Source: Ardenticatena sp. (GTDB lineage: Bacteria > Chloroflexota > Anaerolineae > Ardenticatenales > Ardenticatenaceae). Taken from it: a stretch of DNA of 51,145 nucleotides. Location: positions 1-51,145 of the forward strand of contig WFOS01000093.1 in NCBI GenBank assembly GCA_015487975.1, read 5' to 3'. This document shows positions 42,264-50,955 of this stretch, piece by piece. How positions within the stretch are numbered: the stretch's first letter is position 1; the number at the start of each line of letters is the position of its first letter. A program made the position numbers and the translations under genes. The notes under the pieces are model-generated. The model was not told the origin of the DNA. It did not search any database and saw only the letters and a list, made by a program, of their open reading frames with translations.

Positions 42264-44725
42264 TAGCGGTCCACCTCCCCGAGCACGATATCGATCGAGC
42301 CCAGAATCCCAATCAGGTCGGCAACTTTGTAGCCCTTTGCCATGTGGCTGAGCGCGGTCAGGTTGATGAAGGCGCCACTGCGCACGTGATAGCGATAGGG
42401 GTTGCTGCCACCATCACTGACCACGTAGAACCCCAGTTCGCCGCGCGGGTTTTCGACGTGGCCATAGGCTTCACCCTTGGGCACACGTACGCTCCACTTC
42501 TTCTGCCCAGCGAGCACGTCGCCTTCGGGAATTTGTTCGAGTGCCTGTTCCAGAATACGCAAGCTCTGCCACATTTCGAGAATACGGATGTAGTAGCGGT
42601 CGTAAATATCGCCGCCGTAGAGCACTGGGATTTCGAAATCGAAGCGGTCGTAGATGCTGTATGGGTCATTGCGGCGCAAGTCCCACTTGACACCACTGGC
42701 ACGCAACATGTGCCCCGAGGTGCTCAGGTTGATTGCCTGTTCGGCAGAGAGCACGCCGATCCCTTTGGTACGCACCTGCACGATTTCGTTGGTCGTTAGG
42801 AAGCGGTCGAGTTCCTCGATAGCACGCGGCAGGCGCTCACGCACCAACTTCTTGACCAGCGGCAAGAATTCTTCGGGCAGATCGTGCGCCACGCCACCAA
42901 AGCGGAAGTAGTTGACCATGAGGCGCGAGCCAGCGACCATTTCGAACAGGTCGAGAATCATTTCGCGCTCTTCGATACAGTAGAGCGACGGCGTGAAGAA
43001 CGCGCCCAGGTCGTTCAGCAAGAAGCCGATCGACCACATGTGGCTTTGGATACGGTTCAGTTCCGCCATGATCACGCGGATGTACTCGGCACGTTCAGGC
43101 ACCTGCACGCCCAGCAGCTTCTCGACGGTGATGGCGTAGCCAAAGTTGTTCCCCATCTGCGCCAGATAGTCGAGGCGGTCGGTATAGGGGAAGTTCATCA
43201 ACCAGGCATTGCGTTCGCCAATTTTTTCGTGGTTGCGGTGCATGAAGCCCATGACCGGCTCCAGGTCCACCACGGTTTCACCGTCGAGCAAGACACGCAT
43301 CTGGAAGACACCGTGCGTGGAGGGGTGCTGTGGCCCCATGTTGACGATGATTTTTTCCGAGCGCACTTCGTCCAAACGCGCCAGTTCTTCTGGCTGCACC
43401 ACCATCACGTCTTCGCGCATGGGGTTCCAGGCTTCGGGGTCGAAATCGCCTGGATAGCGCACGTTGCGTCCCCAGATGTTGCGGTCTTCGGCGGCACGGT
43501 GGTGCCCCTCGGGCCAGCGCGAATCGAATGGCTTGTGGTCTTGCTCGTAGTAGGCTTCCAACCAATCCTTGCGGAGCGGGAAGCCATCGAACCCTTCCCA
43601 GAGCAGAATGCGGCGCAGGTTGGGGTGCCCCAGGAAACGTACACCGAACATGTCGTAGACTTCGCGCTCCTGGAAATCGGCACCACCATACACCGGCACC
43701 AGCGATGGCACCTGCGGGTCGTCGCGGTCGGTGTCCACCTTCAGGTAGATGTGAGGACCACCGCCATTGCGAATGCTGTACAGGTGATAGACCACCTGGA
43801 TTTTGCCATCGTCGATGTAGTCCACCGCCGTCAGGTTGGCCAGGTAGTCGTAGCCCATCTCATCGCGCAAAGCCTTGGCCACATCTTGCAGGTAATTGGG
43901 TTCGACGATGAGGGCATTCCCATCTTGCTTGAACGCCTCATCGCCAAAGCGCTCGCGCAAGAAGTGTGCGGCTTTTTCCGTCACTTCAAGTTCAGGCTGT
44001 GGAATTTTCGCGACCTTCACGCGGTGCAGTTTCTTGGGCGGTTTGCGCTGTGGTTCTTCTTGTTGCTCGATGCGCTCTGCCAACACCGGGATCTGACGCG
44101 GGTCTACAATATCAGGTCCCAGTAGTGGAGGAGGTACCGGCTCGCTCAATGGGCTGCGGTACCAAGGCGCATGCTTGATACTCTGGCCATCCAGCTTGGC
44201 TTGCAAGGTCATCAAGCCTTGCAAAAGCGCCTGTGGTGTTGGCGGGCACCCCGGCACATAGACATCGACCGGGATGAATTTGTCGATCCCACTCACCACG
44301 TTGTACCCTTCTTTGAACGGTCCACCACCTGTGGCGCACGCGCCCATCGCAATGACGTATTTGGGTTCGGGCATCTGGTTGTAGAGACGGATGATGATGG
44401 GCACCATCTTCTTGGTAACGGTCCCCGATACGATCATCAAATCCGCCTGGCGTGGGGTTGCGCGGAACAAGCCAGCACCAAAGCGGTCGATATCGTAGCG
44501 CGAGGCAGCCGTCGAAATCATTTCGATCGCACAGCACGCCAACCCGAACGTCATCGGCCAAATGGACGACTTGCGCCCCCAATTGTAGAGCGCATCAAGG
44601 TTCTTGATAAGTTTGTCCCACGTCGTGACGAGGACCGTCTGCGCGAGGTGTTCATCCTCGGCCAGAATGTCGGCAGCGTAGTCGGGAATCAGGTCTCGAA
44701 CCACATCTTTGGGATTGCGTTCCAT
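42263..44725 (-). CDS. NuoB-NuoC-NuoD triple fusion
   Basis: 820 residues from the ATG at 44725 (an in-frame ATG 24 bases upstream lacks a ribosome site). NuoB covers about 1-185 with N2 ligands C64, C65, C130 and C160. A linker rich in Pro and Glu leads to NuoC (about 250-400, [20 protein letters not shown]). NuoD covers about 450-820 with [11 protein letters not shown] at 462-472. The residue matching the quinone-contact Tyr is W508 (in ERNAWLM), while it is Tyr in the conventional NuoD. CD fusions are common and BCD fusions are rare but known. It is encoded between the bc-complex genes and a second NuoI. No NuoA, H, E, F, G or pump partners accompany it. Confidence 0.95.
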   Translation of the reverse strand: MERNPKDVVRDLIPDYAADILAEDEHLAQTVLVTTWDKLIKNLDALYNWGRKSSIWPMTFGLACCAIEMISTAASRYDIDRFGAGLFRATPRQADLMIVSGTVTKKMVPIIIRLYNQMPEPKYVIAMGACATGGGPFKEGYNVVSGIDKFIPVDVYVPGCPPTPQALLQGLMTLQAKLDGQSIKHAPWYRSPLSEPVPPPLLGPDIVDPRQIPVLAERIEQQEEPQRKPPKKLHRVKVAKIPQPELEVTEKAAHFLRERFGDEAFKQDGNALIVEPNYLQDVAKALRDEMGYDYLANLTAVDYIDDGKIQVVYHLYSIRNGGGPHIYLKVDTDRDDPQVPSLVPVYGGADFQEREVYDMFGVRFLGHPNLRRILLWEGFDGFPLRKDWLEAYYEQDHKPFDSRWPEGHHRAAEDRNIWGRNVRYPGDFDPEAWNPMREDVMVVQPEELARLDEVRSEKIIVNMGPQHPSTHGVFQMRVLLDGETVVDLEPVMGFMHRNHEKIGERNAWLMNFPYTDRLDYLAQMGNNFGYAITVEKLLGVQVPERAEYIRVIMAELNRIQSHMWSIGFLLNDLGAFFTPSLYCIEEREMILDLFEMVAGSRLMVNYFRFGGVAHDLPEEFLPLVKKLVRERLPRAIEELDRFLTTNEIVQVRTKGIGVLSAEQAINLSTSGHMLRASGVKWDLRRNDPYSIYDRFDFEIPVLYGGDIYDRYYIRILEMWQSLRILEQALEQIPEGDVLAGQKKWSVRVPKGEAYGHVENPRGELGFYVVSDGGSNPYRYHVRSGAFINLTALSHMAKGYKVADLIGILGSIDIVLGEVDR

Positions 44726-44759
44726 GGTCGTCACTCTCACCACTCCCATCGCGATGAAA

Positions 44760-44798
44760 GCCTGGGCACGTCAACCAGCATCGTTCACGTGCCCAGGC
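44760..44798 (-). terminator. 12-bp hairpin between cytochrome c and NuoBCD genes
   Basis: Perfect arms GCCTGGGCACGT and ACGTGCCCAGGC enclose 15 bases, but on the minus strand only CTTTCATC follows. It is more likely an attenuating or mRNA-stabilising hairpin than a full terminator. Confidence 0.4.
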
Positions 44799-44811
44799 CA
44801 GATTTCGATCG

Positions 44812-45675
44812 TTACTTCCGGCTCGACAGGTATTCAACCAGCGTGTTGATATCTTCTTCGCTCAACGTCTCGCCGAAGTTTTGCGGCATCACATTTGCCG
44901 GGAACCCTTCGACGACGTAGGCATTGGGGTTGACAATCGCTTCGAGGATGTATTCTTCAGGTGTTGTGGCTTCGCCAGTGTAGTTGGGGTCAGCGATACG
45001 GTTGGCAGCTACCGCCCCAATGTTCGTCAATTCGGGGCCGACCGTACCAGCCATACCAGCAACATCTTGCATCGTATGGCACCCACCACATCCATTGTTG
45101 ATCAGAATTTGGATGGCGCGCTCTTCCAGGCTGGCTTCGCCACCACCAGCAGCTTCTTCTCCACCGGTTTCGGTTTGCTGGGCTGCCTCGATCATCGCCT
45201 GCTGTTCAGGCGTAAATTCTTCGAAGTTGAGCAAGAAGAGCGCAATGTTTTCGATATCGAACTGCGTCAAGGGACCACCAAACTGCTCACCCCACGGTGG
45301 CATTGCCATGTCCCCCTTGGGCATGTTCCCCACATACTGGTCAGGGCGGCTCGAAATAAGGCGACCACCTTCAACCGTCTTCACGATGTAACCAAAGGCA
45401 TCACCGGGCCAGCCCATTTCGGCAGCGCGCTGTTCGAGCAATTCACGGCTGTTGAGCGGCGGGGCCAACCCGGGCACACCTTGTGCATCCATTCCATGGC
45501 AGGTGATGCAATTACGCTCGAAGAGCTCCGCACCATACTCGATACGGCGCGCTTCCCAATTGAGCGTAGATTCTTCTAGTCGCTTGGGTTCGTTGACACC
45601 GACCCAAGCGACCACCAGCAACCCAATGATGGTAAGCAAAATACCAAGTGCAATTTGGATACGTACCATTGACAT
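44812..45675 (-). CDS. membrane-anchored dihaem cytochrome c of the bc-type complex
   Basis: 287 residues. One N-terminal hydrophobic helix (7-28) anchors the protein. Two CxxCH motifs are present: CITCH at 56-60 and CGGCH at 196-200, in two class-I cytochrome c domains joined by a flexible Ala/Glu/Gly-rich linker (about 155-183). Met ligand candidates are in NMPKGDMAMPPW (about 117-128) and NVMPQNFGE near 265-273. It follows cytochrome b after 17 bp and probably replaces cytochrome c1 as electron acceptor from the Rieske protein. An ATG two codons further in is an alternative start. Confidence 0.92.
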   Translation of the reverse strand: MSMVRIQIALGILLTIIGLLVVAWVGVNEPKRLEESTLNWEARRIEYGAELFERNCITCHGMDAQGVPGLAPPLNSRELLEQRAAEMGWPGDAFGYIVKTVEGGRLISSRPDQYVGNMPKGDMAMPPWGEQFGGPLTQFDIENIALFLLNFEEFTPEQQAMIEAAQQTETGGEEAAGGGEASLEERAIQILINNGCGGCHTMQDVAGMAGTVGPELTNIGAVAANRIADPNYTGEATTPEEYILEAIVNPNAYVVEGFPANVMPQNFGETLSEEDINTLVEYLSSRK

Positions 45676-45692
45676 TGTGCTACTCCGTTGTT

Positions 45693-47321
45693 CTAATCAT
45701 GCTTCGTGTTTTGGTGCAGGAAGACAGTCTTCGTATACGTATCGCGCACCGGATTGCCATTCTCGTCGTAGACGATGTTACCACTATCGTCTACCTTGGT
45801 CCACGAAATTTCCATGTGGACGCGCTTCAACGTCGGCTGCCACAAGTCGATCTTCCATTCACCATACGGCGCCACCAATGGGGCTTCCTTCACACGGCGC
45901 TGGAATTCAGCAAAGAGCAGATCGAATTCGGTTGGATCGGGCGGCAGCTGGTACGTATCAGTGTCGAAGGTTCCGAGTGGTACACCAGCGTATCCCAATT
46001 CACGCAACGGCCCCACGCCTTCCTGCGGCGCAATATCCTGAATGATGCGCGTTGCTGGCGGTGTTTCGATTCCCCATTGTGGCAAGCCCATGTACGAAAG
46101 GATGAGGATGGCAATGGTCGCCAGCACACCTTGTGCCACAGCAATCGGGCGACGCTTGGCCAGACGATACGGGTTGTTGTCGATGTAGGGCACAGCCGCC
46201 AGCAAGAGCACGATCAAACCAGGAAGGATGACCCCCATCCACGTCGGATCACCCAGTTTCAGCATCCCCTGCAACCACCAGAAGTACCAGGGCGCTTTCG
46301 TGTCCAGCGGCGTCACGTTCGGTTGGGCGCGGCTTTCGAGCGGTGCACTATACCACGTAGCCGCGGAGACCATCATCAAAACCACAACGAGAATCGAGAG
46401 GAACAGCTCATGTGTGAGCAAATCGGGAATCAGATTGATGCGCTCTGTTGCCCAGCGCTTTTCGTCGGGATCCATATCACCTTCTTCGACACGGGCAGGC
46501 AACGAAATCCCATGCTCGCGCGAAACCTTGTAGTAGTGAATACTCGTGAAGAGAATCCCCAATAGAGGCAGGAAGAGCACGTGCATCAGATAGAAGCGCA
46601 ACAGACCACCAGCGCCAATGTCTGGTGCCCCACGCAACAAGAGGTTGACTTCCTTCCCAATGAGCGGCGTCTTGTCAGCCATGGAAGTCCCGATGGTCAC
46701 CGCCCAGAACGCCAGCTGGTCCCACGGCAGCAAATAGCCCGAGAAGGAGAGGAACAACGTAATCCCCAGCAAGACCACACCAGTCAACCAAGTAAACTCA
46801 CGCGGCTTCTTGTAGGAGCCAGTCATGTAAACACGTAACATATGCAACGCAACGACGGCGACCATCAATTCGGCGCCCAAGCGGTGCATATCACGGAGCA
46901 ACTCACCATACCAGACATTGCTCAGAATGTTGATCATGTTGCTATACGCCGTATCAGGTGTCGGCGCATAGTAGACCATAAGAATCAAACCAGTGACGAT
47001 TTCGATGAAGAACATATAGGCGCTGAGAAAACCCAAGCGGAACGTATGGGTGAACCACGTCGCCGCACGCGGGTAATAGCGCGGGCGAATGTGCATGAGG
47101 AACGACGTGGTGTGCACCTTGAAACGCGGGTTGGGCTTCTTGGTCGGCGGATCACCACGAAAGACAGCTCGCAGCTCTTCGATGTCCATCCCCGCCGTGA
47201 TGATACGCACACGTTCGTCAATTTTTTCACGGGCGACCTGCTCCCAATCTTGCTCGCGCAATTCACGCAGTTTGCGCTGCAAGTCGTTGGGCAGATTACG
47301 CAAATCTTGCAACCCAAGCAT
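45693..47321 (-). CDS. cytochrome b of a bc-type complex, long form
   Basis: 542 residues. It combines the b6-like and subunit-IV-like halves in one chain. Haem ligands follow H-x13-H in helix B (MHRLGAELMVAVVALHML) and H-x14-H in helix D (MHVLFLPLLGILFTSIHYY); the 14-residue spacing is the b6 type. The Qo-loop PEWY motif reads APWY (KAPWYFWWLQG), as in several menaquinol complexes. Hydrophilic extensions of ~75 residues at the N-terminus and ~115 at the C-terminus are unusual. The ATG at 47321 has AGGAG eight bases upstream; the in-frame GTG overlaps that site. It sits between the Rieske and dihaem c genes. Confidence 0.93.
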   Translation of the reverse strand: MLGLQDLRNLPNDLQRKLRELREQDWEQVAREKIDERVRIITAGMDIEELRAVFRGDPPTKKPNPRFKVHTTSFLMHIRPRYYPRAATWFTHTFRLGFLSAYMFFIEIVTGLILMVYYAPTPDTAYSNMINILSNVWYGELLRDMHRLGAELMVAVVALHMLRVYMTGSYKKPREFTWLTGVVLLGITLFLSFSGYLLPWDQLAFWAVTIGTSMADKTPLIGKEVNLLLRGAPDIGAGGLLRFYLMHVLFLPLLGILFTSIHYYKVSREHGISLPARVEEGDMDPDEKRWATERINLIPDLLTHELFLSILVVVLMMVSAATWYSAPLESRAQPNVTPLDTKAPWYFWWLQGMLKLGDPTWMGVILPGLIVLLLAAVPYIDNNPYRLAKRRPIAVAQGVLATIAILILSYMGLPQWGIETPPATRIIQDIAPQEGVGPLRELGYAGVPLGTFDTDTYQLPPDPTEFDLLFAEFQRRVKEAPLVAPYGEWKIDLWQPTLKRVHMEISWTKVDDSGNIVYDENGNPVRDTYTKTVFLHQNTKHD

Positions 47322-47392
47322 AGTGTTCACTCCTCATCAGCGTTCAGAGAGTTGCATCAGTGTCAATGGGCTCACGACACTCGCAATACGAC

Positions 47393-47947
47393 TTAGCGCG
47401 GATCACCACGCAACAAATCACCAGTATCTATGGTGACAATAGCATCGGGGCTTGGCACAGGAACGGGCCCCTTCTTCACACGGTCGGTTTCTGCTAGCAC
47501 ATTACCAGCCGCATCGAGCATGCGTATCACAAAGCGGTCGAGGCTGCGCGGTGCAGGACCCTGGATGTATGTCCCATCCTTCTGGAACTGTGAACCGTGG
47601 CAGGGGCAGATGAAGCGGTTCTGTGCCTCTTGCCAGCGGTAGAGACACCCCAAGTGCGTGCAAACGACGTAAAGTGCCAATACGCCATCTTCGAGATGCA
47701 CAAGCCAGAACTTCCCTTTGGCATTCACTTGGGGGGGGCTGCCAACCGGTGGCAGGTTGCTCGCCGGGCCCAGGTTGAATACGCCACCGAATTCCCCTGC
47801 ACGGAAGCGTGGGAAGGCAAAGAGCAACCCCATGCCACCAATTTCGGCAAAGAAGACACCCAACGAACCAAGCCAGACGTAGTTGAGAAACTCACGCCGC
47901 GTCAATGGTTTGATACCATTCGAGGGCTGTGCCTGTTCGTGCGCCAT
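47393..47947 (-). CDS. Rieske [2Fe-2S] protein of the bc-type complex
   Basis: 184 residues. The cluster motifs are CTHLGC near 96-101 and CPCHGSQF near 114-121, both complete. The N-terminus has a Tat-type signal and anchor ([24 protein letters not shown]), so the protein should face outside. [11 protein letters not shown] is the usual conserved segment following the second motif. The ATG at 47947 lies six bases after AGAGGAGG; the ATG two codons earlier touches that site. First gene of the Rieske-cytochrome b-cytochrome c-NuoBCD-NuoI run. Confidence 0.95.
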   Translation of the reverse strand: MAHEQAQPSNGIKPLTRREFLNYVWLGSLGVFFAEIGGMGLLFAFPRFRAGEFGGVFNLGPASNLPPVGSPPQVNAKGKFWLVHLEDGVLALYVVCTHLGCLYRWQEAQNRFICPCHGSQFQKDGTYIQGPAPRSLDRFVIRMLDAAGNVLAETDRVKKGPVPVPSPDAIVTIDTGDLLRGDPR

Positions 47948-48001
47948 CAACATCCTCCTCTCGCGTTACCGTATGTGAAAACCCGTACAAAGTCGGCGGC
48001 C

Positions 48002-48030
48002 ATCATACATGAACGCGCCTTTTTAGACAA
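48002..48030 (-). promoter_or_regulatory. promoter of the bc-complex operon, proximal
   Basis: Minus strand -35 TTGTCT (48030-48025), 17-bp spacer, -10 TATGAT (48007-48002). Start near 47995, leader about 48 nt. Confidence 0.55.
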
Positions 48031-48165
48031 GCACGCATTCGGCAGGACGCCAACAAGACTGGCAGCAAACTGTGATTTGGGAATGTGGGGCTTTCAAGTG
48101 CTGACAGTATATGCATTGTGAAAATTTGGCAAGTATCCGTGAAATCCTGCACAACCACCCCCTCC

Positions 48166-48194
48166 ACTATATCTGACATTTGGCATGATGGCAA
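48166..48194 (-). promoter_or_regulatory. possible distal promoter of the bc-complex operon
   Basis: Minus strand -35 TTGCCA (48194-48189), 17-bp spacer, -10 TATAGT (48171-48166). It would give a leader of ~210 nt through a stretch (47948-48230) in which I see no gene. Confidence 0.45.
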
Positions 48195-48224
48195 AGTGTG
48201 AACTGTCATGTCGTCTCGATTGGT

Positions 48225-48258
48225 CAAAAAAGTGGGGTGGCACATGTGTCCACCCCAC
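48225..48258 (-). terminator. terminator after citrate synthase
   Basis: Minus strand arms GTGGGGTGG and CCACCCCAC (48258-48250 and 48240-48232) around 9 bases, then TTTTTTG. It isolates citrate synthase from the bc operon. Confidence 0.85.
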
Positions 48259-48276
48259 CTGATCAGCAAGAAATGT

Positions 48277-49425
48277 TCAACCGCGCTGGTCGATCGGCAC
48301 GTAGTGTGCTTCTTCCGACCCGACGTAGTACGAGCGAGGGCGCATGAGGCGGTTGTCTGCGTACTGCTCAAGCAGATGCGCAACCCAGCCTGCCACACGG
48401 CTGACGGCGAAGGTGGGGGTCAACATATCGGTGGGCAACCCTAGGCTGAGCAAGAGCGGCACCGAGTAGAAGTCCACATTGGTGTAGAGCCGCTTGTGTT
48501 CGAGGCGCGGCAAGGCCGCCGCTTCGATCGCAGCAGCCAGTTCGTACCAGCGGCTGTTGCCAGTTTCTTCGGCAATGTTCCGGGCCATTTCTTTGAGAAT
48601 GCGTGCCCGCGGATCGTAGGTCTTGTACACACGGTGGCCAATCCCCATGATGCGTTTCTTCGCCGCCAGGGCTTCTTCGACATACGTTTCAGCATTGGCG
48701 GGATCGCCCACTTCTTCCATCTGCTTGACCAATGCAATCGGCGCCCCACCATGCAATGGCCCCTTCAAGGACGCCACCGCCCCAGTAATCGCGCCATACA
48801 TGTCCGCTTGCGTCCCAGCCACGACACGCGCCGTGAAGGTTGAAGCATTGAAACCGTGGTCAGCCAACAGGACGAGGTACGCGTTCACACCTTCTACCGA
48901 GCGCGGGCCAGGATCTTCACCATTGAGCATGTAAAGATAGTTGGCGGCATGTGTCAGGTCTGTGCGCGGTGCCACGGGTTCCAGCCCCTGGCGATAGCGG
49001 TGGAAGGCGGCAAGAATGGTGGGGAATTTGGCAAGTAGGTTCGAGCCGATGCGGCGCAAGTTCTCAGGCGACAGATCATCTGGGTTTTCATCGTACATGT
49101 GCAACATCGAGACGACCGTGCGCAATACGACCATGGGATCGGCTGTTTTGGGGAATTGGGTAATCTGGTTCAAAACGGTGTCTGGCAACGCCCGCTTGGA
49201 CGCCAGATCGGCTTTGAATGCGTCGAGCTCGGCCTGGGTTGGCAATGTGCCATTCCAAAGGAGATAGACAACTTCTTCGTACAATGCCCCATTTTCGACA
49301 AATTCTTGAATGGGGATACCGCGGTAAATCAACCGACCTTCTTCGCCAAACACCTTGCTCAACGCGGTTTCGGCGACCACAATCCCTTCAAGCCCTTTGT
49401 TGATCTGGACAGTTTGATTGGTCAT
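48277..49425 (-). CDS. gltA: citrate synthase
   Basis: 382 residues, the short citrate synthase form typical of Gram-positive and thermophilic bacteria. Catalytic residues: His in PLHGGAP near 222-228, His in GIGHRVYKTYDPRA near 257-270, and Asp in NVDFYS near 313-318, plus the DHGFNAST block near 187-194. It condenses acetyl-CoA with oxaloacetate for the TCA cycle, which feeds NADH to the adjacent complex I. 2-Methylcitrate synthases look similar and cannot be excluded. The ATG follows AAAGGAG. Confidence 0.93.
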   Translation of the reverse strand: MTNQTVQINKGLEGIVVAETALSKVFGEEGRLIYRGIPIQEFVENGALYEEVVYLLWNGTLPTQAELDAFKADLASKRALPDTVLNQITQFPKTADPMVVLRTVVSMLHMYDENPDDLSPENLRRIGSNLLAKFPTILAAFHRYRQGLEPVAPRTDLTHAANYLYMLNGEDPGPRSVEGVNAYLVLLADHGFNASTFTARVVAGTQADMYGAITGAVASLKGPLHGGAPIALVKQMEEVGDPANAETYVEEALAAKKRIMGIGHRVYKTYDPRARILKEMARNIAEETGNSRWYELAAAIEAAALPRLEHKRLYTNVDFYSVPLLLSLGLPTDMLTPTFAVSRVAGWVAHLLEQYADNRLMRPRSYYVGSEEAHYVPIDQRG

Positions 49426-49533
49426 TGGTCACTCCTTTCATCGATGGTTTCAGTACTGCAACGTACAAGACACTCCATTGTGTCGGAAATCCCTTTCAAA
49501 AGGGCGCAAAAGAGTACGAAAGCCCCTTGTGGT

Positions 49534-49561
49534 ATTCTATCAGAAGGTGGACACCACACAA
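49534..49561 (-). promoter_or_regulatory. promoter of the citrate synthase gene
   Basis: Minus strand -35 TTGTGT (49561-49556), 16-bp spacer, -10 TAGAAT (49539-49534). Start near 49527, leader about 100 nt. Confidence 0.5.
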
Positions 49562-49577
49562 GTTACAAATATCACGT

Positions 49578-50249
49578 TTAGGTCGTTTCCAAAGGCTCGA
49601 CGAGGACATCGCAAGCCTCATCGGGAACAATCATCACTTCGCGCCCGCTGACGACAATTTGCACCACACACGCCTGTTCACGACGCTCGACAACGCGCAC
49701 ACGCACATTGGGCGCGACGCCTTCGGCTGCCAACGCTTCGACACGTTCGGGCACATCGACGCGCACGCGGCGAATGTACCCCTCTTGCCCAATCTGTAAT
49801 TCGCTCAGAGGGCGTGCAGGCCGTGAAACAAGCTGCAAATCGGGAGTTGGAATGGGGTCGCCATGGGGATCGTGCGTTGGATGCCCCAGTTGCTCGGCAA
49901 TGGCCTGTTCAAACGCTTCGGAGATGTGGTGTTCCAATCGTTCGGCTTCTTCGTGGACTTCATCTGGCGAGAAGCCCAGTGCCTCGGTGAGGTAGAGTTC
50001 CAACAGACGGTGGTGGCGTACCACTTCGAGGGCCACTTTTTCGCCTGCTTCGGTGAGTTCGACGCCACGATATGGCTCGTACTTCACCAGATGCAACGCC
50101 GCCAGACGTTTGAGCATGTTGGTGGTGCTGGCGGGACGCACGCCTAGCGCGTTCGCCAGGGCAGTGGTTGTTACAGGGACGTTGTCCTCATGTGCAAGAC
50201 GCCAGATGGTCTTGAGATAATCTTGCATGGCTTCGGTCAGAATGGTCAT
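49578..50249 (-). CDS. DtxR/MntR-family metal-dependent repressor with FeoA domain
   Basis: 223 residues. The N-terminal winged helix (about 1-65: MQDYLKTIW, TTALANALGVRPASTTNMLKRLAALHLVKYEPYRGVELT) is followed by the dimer and metal domain (HHRLLELYLTEALGF, EEAERLEHHIS near 100, the usual E/E/H ligands) and a C-terminal SH3-like FeoA domain (about 145-223). The FeoA domain is shared by iron regulators such as IdeR/DtxR; MntR usually lacks it. Whether it senses Fe2+ or Mn2+ is not settled. The ATG at 50249 was chosen by the N-terminus of the family; the longer frame runs through the promoter. Confidence 0.9.
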   Translation of the reverse strand: MTILTEAMQDYLKTIWRLAHEDNVPVTTTALANALGVRPASTTNMLKRLAALHLVKYEPYRGVELTEAGEKVALEVVRHHRLLELYLTEALGFSPDEVHEEAERLEHHISEAFEQAIAEQLGHPTHDPHGDPIPTPDLQLVSRPARPLSELQIGQEGYIRRVRVDVPERVEALAAEGVAPNVRVRVVERREQACVVQIVVSGREVMIVPDEACDVLVEPLETT

Positions 50250-50285
50250 ATGCTTTCCCCTACGATTGTATGGCGCAGTCCTGGC

Positions 50286-50304
50286 AAAATTTAGGCTAAT
50301 CAAA
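50286..50304. promoter_or_regulatory. candidate DtxR-type operator in the repressor's own promoter
   Basis: The 19-bp site is centred on TTAGGCTAA (50291-50299), the core of IdeR/DtxR boxes; about 12 of 18 flanking positions fit the half-site TTAGGTTAG. It overlaps the -10 box (TAGCCT, 50298-50293), with -35 TTGACG at 50320-50315 and a 16-bp spacer. This suggests autorepression. Confidence 0.4.
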
Positions 50305-50346
50305 ATCAGGTGTTCGTCAATCAGGTTGAGAGCATCTGCAAGGCAG

Positions 50347-50381
50347 CAAAAATGCGGCGCCCACTTGCAGAGACGCCGCAT
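50347..50381 (-). terminator. terminator after ribH
   Basis: Minus strand arms ATGCGGCG and CGCCGCAT (50381-50374 and 50359-50352) with a 14-base loop, then TTTTTGC. It stops ribH transcripts just before the repressor's promoter. Confidence 0.75.
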
Positions 50382-50403
50382 CGATATACTGATGCACTTC
50401 GGG

Positions 50404-50874
50404 CTAGGCACGTAATTGCTGCATCAGCGTCGCCATTTCGATGGCGGCAACAGCGGCTTCATACCCTTTGTTGCCCGCTTTGGTGCCTGCACGTTCGATT
50501 GCCTGTTCGATTGTATCGGTTGTGAGAATGCCAAAAATGGCAGGGACGCCTGTTTCGCGTGCAACGGCGGCAATACCTTTGGCGGCTTCGCCCGCCACAT
50601 AGTCGAAGTGGGGGGTGGCCCCACGAATGACCGCCCCCAAGCAGACCAAGGCATGATACCGCCCGCTTTGCGCCATTTGCTGTGCGGCCACGGGAATTTC
50701 AAATGCCCCAGGCACCCAGACCACATGGATGTCGGTCTCGGCGACACCATGCCGCCGCAATGCCGACAATGCCCCATCGAGGAGCGATCGCGTGATGAAA
50801 TCATTGAACCGCGCGACGACGACGCCAATTTTCAAGCCGGCACCGGAGAGTGTTCCTTCGTCGATTCGTACCAT
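50404..50874 (-). CDS. ribH: 6,7-dimethyl-8-ribityllumazine synthase
   Basis: 156 residues, the standard lumazine synthase length. It joins the ribulose-5-phosphate-derived dihydroxybutanone phosphate to a pyrimidinedione in riboflavin synthesis. Family motifs: [18 protein letters not shown] near 18-35, VPGAFEIP near 54-61, [19 protein letters not shown] near 77-95 with the catalytic His, and [13 protein letters not shown] near 135-147. The ATG at 50874 has AGGAGG upstream. No other riboflavin gene is in the window and I see no FMN riboswitch upstream. The 3' end of an unidentified gene lies 81 bp upstream. Confidence 0.95.
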   Translation of the reverse strand: MVRIDEGTLSGAGLKIGVVVARFNDFITRSLLDGALSALRRHGVAETDIHVVWVPGAFEIPVAAQQMAQSGRYHALVCLGAVIRGATPHFDYVAGEAAKGIAAVARETGVPAIFGILTTDTIEQAIERAGTKAGNKGYEAAVAAIEMATLMQQLRA

Positions 50875-50955
50875 CGTCGCCTCCTTTTCAAAAGTTGGAT
50901 ACACGGGAATCGGATGTGGAAAAGAGATGCAGACTCTCCTGCAAAAAGGGGGGCG

